From Chaunax sp. Z400 (Eukaryota; Chordata; Actinopteri; Lophiiformes; Chaunacidae): DNA of 64,000 nucleotides. Made by a program: the position numbers and the translations under genes. Location of the stretch: NCBI GenBank assembly GCA_037577475.1, contig CM075203.1, positions 23,315,397 to 23,379,396 of the forward strand. Direction: 5' to 3'. The notes under the pieces are model-generated. The model was not told the origin of the DNA and searched no databases. It saw only the letters and a program-made list of their open reading frames with translations. This document shows positions 50,501 to 62,500 of this stretch, piece after piece. Position 1 is the stretch's first letter. Each line of letters begins with the position of its first letter.

Positions 50501-53500
50501 CTAGACAAGCAGCATGTTCTGCCCTGTGTGGAGGATCTACAGACTGCAAAACTTAACTGCTCTCAATGACACTGAATGTAACTGAGCAGGAACCTCAGCA
50601 GCCTTGTGTTATTGTGCCTTACCATTCCTGATCCCTGATCTGGACGTCAGCACCAGTTTTCTGGCTCCTCTCTCTGTCAGCCACTGAGAAAGCTCCAGAC
50701 CAAAGCCTCCCAGTCCACCAGTGATGATGTAGGAGTGGGAGGGAAGGCAAAAGGTGCGACAGATAGCTGGAAAAGACAAAGGGGAAGCCGTTTGGACCAC
50801 TGGACCCTTCTCCTCTGAACGGACCTGTGTGTAGAGAGGAACCAGTCAGACGAACCACCCTGGTGCAATGCAGTACTTTACAGTTATACGTCTAGAACAA
50901 TAATGTTGCAGTGTAATGTAGTATTTTACAGTCATACTTCTAGAACAGTGATAAGATAAGATAAGATACTTATAAGGGGAAATTTGTTCTAGACGTCCAA
51001 CTACAATTTCACAGAGGATACAACAAGTAGGCATGCAGTGAATTCACTGAAACCAATATCATACAATACATGCTCCACATATAACATTCACACATAAATA
51101 CACAGCACAAGTACTTAAGAGTTGAGTTTAAATAATAAATAATACACAGCTTAGCAGAGTTATTGCACAAGTAATAGTATATTGCACAGATAACATATTG
51201 CACATGTGATGGTGCACATAATGTTAGTTGACAGAATCTATGAGCTACTGTTGAGGAGCTTAATGGACCTGGGTATGAATGAATGTTTGTAGCGGATCAG
51301 TCTGCATGTGGGGACCCTGAATCTCCTGCTGGAAGGTAAAAGTTGGAACTCTGGGTGGAGAATGTGAGTTGGGTCAGACACGATTTTCTGTGCCTGTCTG
51401 ATAACAGACTGCTCATAGATCACCTGGAGGGATGGGTGGTTTTTAACCCCCATGATCTTCATGGCAGTCTGCACCAGACGAGAAACCTGTGACCTCAACT
51501 GCACTGTCAAGCTGCCGTACCAGGTCGTAATGCCGTATCTAATGATACTCTCCAGTACAGCCCGGTAGAACAGCAGCATGACCTCCTGCTCCACTCCGTA
51601 GACCCTGAGTCTGCGTAGAAAGTACATACGCTGTTGGAGTTTGGAGCAGAGAGTTCCCACATGCACCTTCCAGCTGAGGGTGTTGTCAATATGGACCCCA
51701 AGATATTTCTAGGAGCAGACCTGGGTGATGGGGACATTATTAATGACCACAGGCCTGTGGTCACCCACTGTCCTGGGGTCGAACACTATTTCCTCGGTCT
51801 TCTCCACATTCAACACAAAATGGTTGTTGTCACACCACTGCACAAATTCCTCTATTTCAGAGTGATAGACCGACGGGCTGCTATCACTGTGAAATAGGCA
51901 GAGAATGGCTGTATCATCAGAAAATTCAATGACACAGGTTCCCGGGTAGGTACTTGTGCAGTCATTGGTGTACAATGTGAAGAGGACCGGGGAACTGACA
52001 CAGCCCTGGGCGGCACCAGTGCTGATGGTCCGTGGTTCTGAGAGGATGCCATTGACCCTAACCTGCTGGGTGCGGTTAGTCAGGAAGGAGAAGTACCATC
52101 CCAGAATGTAGTGATTTACATTCAGTTGTTTCAGTTTGCTTATAAGCAGGTGTGGCTGCATGGTATTGAATGCTGAGCTAAAATCAACAAACAATACACG
52201 TGCATAAGCTTTGGGGTCTTCAAGGTGTTTAATAACTAAGTGCGTGATGCTATTAATAGCATCATCTGTGCCCCGCTGCTGCTTATAGGCAAACTGAAAG
52301 GGGTCTAAAAGTCCCTCTTCCTTCTTCCTGAGTAACAACACCATCATCCTCTCAAAACACTTCATGACAATGGATGTCAGAGCCACAGGCCTGAAGTCAT
52401 TATTGACGTTGGGGCATGGTTTTTTGGGGACAGGTGTTATTGACTTTTTCCAGAGGGAGGGGATGATGTGAGAGTCTACTTATTTCTGGAAAATAAGTAA
52501 TTCTGTTGGTGTCAGCTCCTTAGCATATGCTTTGAGGAGGAAAGCAGGGATGCCATCGGGACCCGTAGCTTTCTTGGTGGGTGTGTTCGAACAGAGACTG
52601 GACAGTATGAGGATCTATCACCAGTCTTGCATCCTGCTGAGTTACAGAGATTGTCTCCCAAGTATCCCTACACTCTGAAGAGAAGTCCTGGGTTCCAAAT
52701 CTCAAATAGAACTCATTCAGTTCCCTCGCTTTCTGCAGGTCGTCGGGGGAACTGAGGCGGTTGTTGACTGGAGACATGTTGGTGACTTTCCTTATAGTGT
52801 CCCACAGCTTCCTGGGGTTGTTGGAAGCAAAATCCTGCTCAATGATCTCCCTGTGTCTCCTCCTGGCTTCCCTCAGCATTTGGTTCAGTTCCCTTTGAAC
52901 AGTTTTTAATTTCATTCTGTCCCGGTTCTTGAATGCTATTTTCTTGCGGTTTATGCAGTCCTTATCTCCTTGGTTATGTATGGTTTATTGTTCAAATATA
53001 CAGTTATTTCCTTCTGAGGAATGACATTATCCACACAGAAATTAATGTAATCCGTCACAGCCTCAGTAGCATCAGCCGCGTCCATCCCATGGAAGATATT
53101 CCAGTCTGCAGCAGAGAAACATCCTTTGAGGGACTCCACGCTGTCACTGGTCCAGACTCTTATGGACCTGGTCTGTGGTTTGCTATGTTTGAGGGCAGTT
53201 TTGTAGGTGGGAATGAGGTGAATGGTGTTGTGGTCCAAGTTTGCAAGGGGGGGTTTGGCTCTGCTCACATATGCCTTGTCCACATTGCCATAGCATTTAT
53301 CCAGAATTCTGTCCTCCCTGGTCCCGTATTTAACATACTGTTGAAAACCTGGGAGAGACAGGTCCAGTTTGCAGTGGTTGAAGTCCCCCAAGATGAAAAG
53401 TGGGGCGTCAGGGCTACGTAGTAACTGTTGCTGTACACAGTGATGTCAGCAGCCACGCTCACAGCGTTCCCGCTGGGTGGGACGTATACGGTGCAGAGGA

Positions 53501-56500
53501 TGATGTTACCAAACTCCCGTGGCAAATAAACGGGTCTCAAACTCAAACAAACAAGTTCAACATCTGGGTTACAGACTGTTTGCCCAGCGTGTATTGTCTG
53601 CACCAGTTGTTATTAATGTAGACACAAATGCCCCCACCTCTGTTTTTCCCCGACGTCTCATTCCTGTCGGCGCGAATGAGAGAGAACCCCTGCAGCTCAC
53701 AGAGAGGGTCGGGAATGTCCTGGTGAAGACATGTCTCCGTGAATACCATGAGAGACGAGTCTCTATACTCATGGCACGTCGTAATGTAGGTCCGCATCTC
53801 ATCCACTTTATTCCGTAAGGACTATACATTGCTGAGTATCATGGAGGGTAGCGGTGGCTTATTGCCCCTCCGGCAGAGACGTTGTCTGATACTCCCTCTC
53901 CGTCCTCTTCTCCGAAGACGTCTCTTCAGGGTCGGAGGTCGTATGTCCTCAGGCAGATTGGGGGTGGTGAGGCTCCCGCAGCGCGGAGAGCCAGCAGCGC
54001 TTCCCTGCAGTACTTAATCGCCATGTTGTTTACTCCTCCTGTTGGTCACCATGGCTAGATATTGACCGAAGATAAAGTTTTGCGGGGTCGGTGACGCACA
54101 CACTTACACGCAACGGAGCAACACAGAAAAGATATAAAATAAAAGGCATAAGAAAAAATAAATGCGTGAAATTGCAGAAACGGGAACCGGAAACCGGAAT
54201 GTTGCAGTGTAATGTAGTACTGTACAGTCATACTTCTAGAACAGTAATATTGCAGTGTAATGTTGTATTATAGTCATACTTCTAGAACAGTAATATTGCA
54301 GTGCAATGTAGTCTTTTAGTCATACTTCTAGAACAGTAATGTTGCAGTGTAATGTAGTATTTTAGTCATACTTCTAGAACAGTAATATTGCAGTGTAATA
54401 TAGTCTTTTAGTAATACTTCTAGAACAGTAATGCTGCAGTGTAATGTAGTATTTTAGTCATACTTCTAAATAGTCATTTTGCAGTGGAATGTAGTATTTT
54501 ACAGTCATACTTCTAGAACAGTAATGTTGCAGTGTAATGTAGTATTTTAGTCATTCTTCTATAACAGTAATGTTGCTGTGTAATGTAGTATTTTACAGTC
54601 ATACTTCTAGAACAGTAATGCTGCAGTGTAATGTAGTATTTTAGTCATTCTTCTATAACAGTAATGTTGCTGTGTAATGTAGTATTTTACAGTCATACTT
54701 CTAGAACAGTCATGTTGCTGTGTAATGTAGTATTTTACAGTCATACTTCTAGAACAGTAATTTTGCAGTGTAATGTAGTATTTTACAGTCATACTTCTAG
54801 AACAGTAATGCTGCAGTGTAATGTAGAACTTTAGTAATCCTTCTAGAACAGTAATGCTGCAGTGTAATGTAGTATTTTACAGTCATACTTCTAGAACAGT
54901 CATGTTGCTGTGTAATGTAGTATTTTACAGTCATACTTCTAGAACAGTCATGTTGCTGTGTAATGTAGTATTTTACAGTCATACTTCTAGAACAGTAATT
55001 TTGCAGTGTAATGTAGTATTTTACAGTCATACTTCTAGAACAGTAATGCTGCAGTGTAATGTAGAACTTTAGTAATCCTTCTAGAACAGTAATTTTGCAG
55101 TGTAATGTAGTATTTTACAGTCATACTTGAACAGTACTGTGAACTAAGTTGTCTCAGTTTCTCTCCACTATATCATCACAGGTTGGTCTATAACAATCTA
55201 AAGTCCACTCACAGTCATATCAAACATGTTCAGAGGACTAACTGACCTGCAGGAGGACCTTGCCAATGTGCTTGCCCTGAGCCATGTATCTGAAGGCTTC
55301 CTCAACTTGATCCCTCCCAAACACTGTGGTCTTCAGAGGCTCAACTACACCCTTAATAATGCCATCCTTCAGCAGCTGGTACACGTCCTCCCACTCCTGG
55401 TTGCCGTCTTCAAAGAGGGCGTCCAGGAGGATGCCGTGGAATGCCACATTCTTCAAGAACAGAGCCATGCCTGGAGAGATCACAAAGACAGACACTGTTG
55501 AGTGCTCCACACCCTGGACAGCTGCTGGTAATTAGAATGTGTTGCTGTATGTGTGCACAATGAATATGACTGACAGAAAGAGCAGAACACTTCTGACACC
55601 ACTGACGACCCTGTGCCCACGTTTTTGACAGAACGATGCCCCGGCATCACAGACCTTTTCAGGTTTCTTTTTAATTAGTATAGCTGTCTACAAAGGCAGT
55701 GTAAAGACTCAGGACCCTAAGAGCTATTTCTTTTTATATTGCATCCCTTACCAAAGGTTATGTTTAGAAGCACAACAACAACATAATTCAAAATTATTAT
55801 TAGTGTTATTAGTAGTCTTACTATAACTATCAACATCAGTATTAATATTATCATTATTATCAGTGTTGTTATTGTAGTAGTTATTATAAATACTACTATA
55901 ATACCTCTATTATAGCTGTTATTATTATTGTGGTTGAATATGTCTGTGTCCCTGTCCCTGACTCCATCCCTCCACCCTCCCTTTCCCTCTCTCCCTCTCC
56001 CAACGCCTTTATCTCTCCCAACCTTTCTCTCTCTCTATCTCTCTCACCCCAACCGGTCAAGGCAGAGGGCCGCCCACCTGAGTCTCAGATCTGCCTGACG
56101 TTTCTGCCTTTTTTAAAAAGGCAGTTTTTCATCGCCACTGTCGCCGAGTGCTTGCTCATGGTGGATTGTTGGGTCTCTCCATAATGAAGAGTCGGTCTAG
56201 ACCTGCTCTTTTTGTAAAGTGCCTTGATATAACTTTTGTTGTAATTTGGCGCTATATAAATAAATTGAATTGAAATTGAATTGAAGATGACACCCAGACA
56301 CAGTGTTTTCACATCTGAACAGGTTGGTCTTCAAAATATGGGAACTGATGGTACAGAAGCCACATAATGTCTGCGAGGGCCCGCAGTGTTCGACTAGACA
56401 GAATGATTATTATTATGAATAGCCATTTCTTTCTCTTCACATTTGACTGAGCTGAGTTCTGAGTCTTAAATGAATTAATGTTTGACACAAATTGCAGTTT

Positions 56501-59500
56501 TTAAGTACCTTAGCTGCTGCCATAGAAACGGTTGATAAGCCAAAGTACAACAATAATTATATTTCCATTTATTTTGGACAGTGGCATGCACCTGTCCCTT
56601 TAAGCTGTTACAATGAACACCACAGACTGGGAGCAGAATGAATGGATAGTGTAAAACTTTACAGATACAGTATTTAACTGACACTGAGGCTTCCGACTGA
56701 CCCAGTGGGGAGTTGTTGGAGAGGTCATATTTGCCGATCTCCAGGAATCTCCCATGTCTAGCGAGGCAGCGAATACTCGCCTGCAGCTTCTCTTCAGCCA
56801 GAGAGTTCAGCACCACATCCACACCTGAAACAACACACAGACATTTACTACTACTTCTAAAATACTATACAAGTCTACTTTGCACTATATTCTGAAAGTA
56901 TAATGAACATTGCACTGCATAGCTGTGTAGTAGTCAAAGGGTTCAACCTGTAACTGTGTGAAAGTTGATCTTAAGCCACCTGAACTAAACGAGACATTTA
57001 ATGATCAAACCTGTGGTGATGTCATTACTATTTGTTCATTTCAGGAGCTCCTTAGTATAGTTTGCTAGTCTGAGTGAAAATCTTTTGTAGAACATTACAC
57101 TTTCATTCATAGAAAACATATGTACCCGTGTATTTTATGGAATATGGTTTTCTTAAAGGTGGCTCTGATTTTAGACAACCTTCAGAGATAATATGTTGAC
57201 ATAGTGTGAAGCGTGGTAGGGTCAAACAACTCGTTACTGTACAAACAGGTGTCTGACCTTTGCCCTGTGTGTGGAGTAAGATGTGCTGTTCAAAAGAGGC
57301 GTCTCTGGAGTTGGCGAAGGAATCTGCTGAGAGCTGAGGGAACCTCTGCTGCAGGTAGGCCCTCTTCTCTGCTGAGCCTAGAGATCCCACACAGGAAAAG
57401 GTCAGGTTAAAAACAGGTGGAATTATTTAAAAGGCACAAACTGGCTTTCATATGAAAACAGCACATGATACAGAATCATGTCAGAGCTACATCTGAGTCA
57501 CTATCATAGTTTTACATACTTACCTACTGTAGTGAACACTTTACATTTCCTACTCAGTGCTATGGCGATGGCGGCCTGGCCTACGCCCCCTGACCCAGAG
57601 TGGATAAGAACAGTCTCTCCGGGGCGGAGCCTGCCCCGTACCGACAGAGAGTAGTAGGCTGTGGCATAGACCACCGGCACCGAGGCTGCCTGCTCCAGAG
57701 TCCTGCACACACAAAACAGGAGCATCAAGAGGATTATTACCATGACAACAGGACCCTAATCCCTAAACAGAAAGACCAAGGATAGCACCTAGTTTAGAGC
57801 ATGACGCTCAGCTTTCAATAATTACTCTATGTGTGTTTATCAAATATGAAAAATGAATCATGAACACAAAAATATAAACCCAAATATAGTTCTACATATA
57901 ACAGATCCTCGAGAGGACCCACTGTTCCTGTGGTCTTTAGTCTGAAAGACCAGAGTTTGAAAATTAGACCTGCACAGTGTTAAACACTTTCAAATTTCAC
58001 ACACACCACTCAAAGGGTTACAATTCCTGTGTCCACAGAGTGGCACTAGAGCACACCCAAGACATTATTGTTGTGTTCAAGATCACATACTTCTGTTAGT
58101 ACACTCATATGTCATGTGAGTGTACTTAATGAAAATAACAGCTGCAACATTTGACCGCGAACATCACGTCACTTTCAAGAATATCTGCGTGTTTTTCCAT
58201 TTGATTAAAATAAACGGTTTAATGCTCCACGTTTCATCTGAAGTGGTGCTTCATTCACTACTCCTTTTGTTTATTAGTGTGGATGCTTTGCACTTTTGCA
58301 CTCATCTCAGCTCAGACCTCCATCCTTCTAAACTGTTAGTGAATTCAAATTTCTGTTCTTCCTCCTTTCTCCTCATTACCCTTTCTGCTCCTCTCTCCTC
58401 TTTTTCTCTGCTTCCTTTTGCCATTCTGCAATATTTTGAAACTCAGTTCAGCGTATAGCATCCACATACATTTTCTCCAGGAAATGCATTTTTCTAGTTT
58501 GTTGCTGTTGTTCTCCGCCGTAACCGTTACGTCCTCTGACGTAAGCTTGATAAGTCTCATACGCCCCTCCCCTTCCAGTTACGTAGCAAAGATGGCAATC
58601 ATTGAGAGTGAGAAGAGTCCATCTTTCCACACTCAATTCATGGGTCGTTTTGAGTGTGCCATCCAGGTACTCAGTATATTGCATTTAGGTATACTTGGTA
58701 GTGTGATTGTACTGATAGACTCAGACTGGCCAGGTTTAGTAGGGAAGTATGAGGTTTAGTAGGGAAGTATGAGATTTGGGACACAGCACAAGTTCCAGAC
58801 CTACGTCTGTTACACATTCACAATGAATTCCAAACATGTATATGAATATTGGTGCAGAATACCGGTGAACCATTTTAAGCACACCCCACACACACTGTTT
58901 AATATGATTGACACAATTATATAGCAACAATGTGACACTGACCAGCTGGAGGGAACATCCCAGAGGAACCGTCTGTCAGCATCCACACTTGTTGCCAGGC
59001 CTTTTGCAGGTAGCAGCCCCATCACACGTCTACCGGTGGGGTCATGCCCAGAAAACTCCATACCCAACATGCACTGCTGCAGTGCTAGGTCACCTACACA
59101 AAGTATGGTGAAAAGGAGAAGTCAGTTATCTAATTGTGGAGATGTACAATTTGCCCACTGTTATTCTACACTAATGTAAAATGACACTAGTGACCCACAA
59201 GGTGCTGTGGGTCAGACTGTTAGAATAAAGGACAGATTTCTTGTCTTCTACTCTCTACCTGGAATAGCATCTGGTGGCAGTTTGCCAGTGGCCAGCATTA
59301 TATCCCTGAAGTTAAGGGAGCTGTAGTAGACGTGACACAGCTGCTTGTTTGAGTTGCTGGTCACAGAGTTTCGGAGTGGGGAGGCAATCCAGCGCAGAGA
59401 AGACAGGTCACCTCGAGTCAACACGTTTACATAAGCATGCTCCGTCAACTCTTCTCTTAGATCTGGCAACCACAAAAAAAGACAAAGGGTTCAAAGGAAG

Positions 59501-62500
59501 TGAGCCATCAAACACTCAAGGAAAACAAGACGATGCACTCTCCTTCTCTCCCTCTCCTTCTCTACACATTCATGTCTCAATTTATGTTACCCCACATGTT
59601 CCCATGGACTGTGATTGGATCTCCTGCTTTGGTCCTGGTTTACGCCCACTATTACTATTATTATATAATATTACTATTATTATTGTTGTTACCTCCGCCA
59701 AGGGAGGAGGTTATGTTTTTGCCGGTGTTGGTTGGTTGGTTTGTTAACAAGATAACACAAAAAGTAATGGTCGGATTTTGATGAAATTCAACATCCAACA
59801 TCCAATGTTGGCCAATCCAACATCTCCAAATTAGGAGATGTTGGATGTGGCCCAAGGAAGAATTTATTACATTTTGGTGGTGATCCGTATCACCATCTGG
59901 TTCCAGGAATTTTTTATAGGATTAAACTGCCACATGTACACTTGTAATGTAATGATTACAAGGCTCAACAAGATGGGGCTGTCTGCCACAAAATGACTGA
60001 AACCTGAAACTCCGCTACCAAACTAAAAGCGATGATGTAGGTGTGTGCATGCGTGTTCTGGTCAAAGCTGTATTTTCCTTGATCAGAGGTAAGCACTGCT
60101 TTGCTGCACTCCATCAATAATGTTAATAAAAGTTATTATTTGTGGTTCAAACTTTGTGAAACTGTTGTATATAGTTCTCAGTGATGCAACCATTGGCGGA
60201 GGTCTGCGCTCTCTGAGTGCTTTCTAGTTGTTTTTGATATAAATGCTAATTGTAATCTTTCTGTTATTAGCTGTTGTTGTTGCTGTACATGTCTATGTTC
60301 CACAATCCATCTCTCTCTCTCCCTCCCCCACCCCTCCCTTTTCTGAGTCTTGGATTTGCTCGAGGTTTCTTCCTGTTAGGGTCAGTTTTTTCTCTCTACT
60401 GTCTCCATGTTCTGGTTCATGGGGGATTGTTGGGTCTCTGTAGAATAAAGAGTCAGTCTAGACCTGGACTTTAAAGTACCATGAGATAACTTTTGTTGTC
60501 ATTTGGCTCTATATAAATAAATTAAACTGAATGAAATTGAACATGACAGGAATGGAACAGCTGCCAAACAGAGTTAGGGTTATTTTGTGCTTAGAGCTAT
60601 TGTGTGTATGTGTGCAGCCCAGACTGACAAGTACTGCTGCAACCATTATGTTCCATGTAGCATGATGATGCAGAGATGGAGAACCAAACAATGTTAATAT
60701 GAATGAATACATTTTTTTTTAAACTCAGCTGTTATCCTGCCATTTACACCCCTAAAATTGATTGGCTGACACAAACCAACACACTAACACAATGTAAGCA
60801 GGGATAATGCATGTAAAAGCTTTGTCATACATAATCAGTGTTCTACAATTCATTTGTAATCAAACTACTTGTACAATGGTGGCGAACCAGTCTTTCTTCA
60901 ATCAGAAAATTCTAGTACCGTGAGTGATGCTCTGGTGCCTGAAGACACCCCACTTTCCATCTCTGAACACGTTCATGACCAGATCTCCCTCCAGCACTGA
61001 CTGCATGGACTTATGGGCCGGTTGGAGGCACGGCACTGCTGAAGACTCGTTTAGATTGGACACAAATGCACAGCTAGTGACAAGGAAGGAGACACCAGTA
61101 AAAGACCAGAAAACACATCACAAACCTGAATGCTAAGAACTGTGTGATCCTATCAGTCAAAAGTATACACTTGTATTTATGACTCAATTTATGACTTTAT
61201 GACTCAAGCCTGCAAACCTCAGAATGAGTGAGTGCAGAACTACTGACTAAACATTAGAAGCGGCAGAGTTCAACTGGTGATAAAGAACATGTAGTCCATG
61301 ATCTAAAAAGACTTTTGATTTAGGGTGTGGATGCATTGTGGCATATGATGGTTCTGTTACTATGGCAACACTGAGGTAGAGGATGAGTCCTACCGTATTC
61401 GGTTGCCACCTGGCTCCTGCCGTAGACAGTTAACCATCCCCACGATGCCACAGTGAGCCTGAGAGGCCGTCAACCACAGCGGACAGTCCGAGGACTCCAC
61501 CATCAGGTCCTTAAAGTGCACATCCACACAACAAGCCACAGTTATGACTGATCTCGCATCTGTAAATAATAACTGCATTCTGAAGTACTGTGAGAGATTC
61601 ACTGAATACATATTTGACTGGTATTATTGGCACTGCTGAACATTTATGGTTATGGAACCCACCTTGAGTGTCTCCACCCACTTGTAGTCAGTGCTGTCCA
61701 CAGATAGGAAAAAGGGCTGTTTGAGCGGAGACGGTCTGCGACAAAGGAAGAGGGCTGAGCCATAAAAAGACTTCCTGACAACCACCAGGGGGAGGCCAGC
61801 CTCGGAGAACACCTGCTCCCACTCAGCCTGGTGAGAGGAGGGAGAAAATGTCAGCTCCATCACACATTTCAGCGTGTAAATAGATCAGCACACATAAAAT
61901 AAGAAACTATTTCTTTGGGATGTCAACATGATACAAACAGAGAAACTATTTGTCACCACGTCTATAAATTAATAAAGAGTTCACTGACCTGTGTGAGCAG
62001 TCCTCCATGGCTGCTGCTCCCAGTGGTGCTGGAGAGGAAGGAAACGGTTTCCCCCAGAGTCTCTCCCTTCAGCAGGGAGTGGAGGAGAACAAAGCCCCCT
62101 TGTCTGGATGCAGAAGCCAGATTTGTCACCAACTGCAAAGGGTCTGTCCTCAGGGGGCCCCAGGAGTGGTTACACAAAACCAGGTCTGCCCCTCCTACAA
62201 GTCCTCCGGGAGCCAGGCCTATCAGGGGGTCCCACTGAGCTGAAGCCACTGCCAGCTCCTCCAGGATGTCCTGGTGGGGGGTTAGAAGATCCAGGTTGGT
62301 CGCCGTGGCAATGTAATCCACACGCAGCATGGGCTGGATGTTGAGGAGAGCTACCACCCGAGAGAAGAGTTGGCCGTCGTTGGAGAGAGCCTGGCGATGG
62401 TTGGAGAGGTGAAGACTTGGTTGGAGACTATGCACTATATTCTAAGACTGAAGCACAACTCAGCCACTCTGCATCTGGAGGCTTTTTATTGGGTTTTAAT

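Noticed and set aside
54607..55072. Repeated MTVKYYIT peptides as a repeat protein
   Set aside because: Translation of the 46-48-bp minisatellite, interrupted by stops, within a fasn intron.
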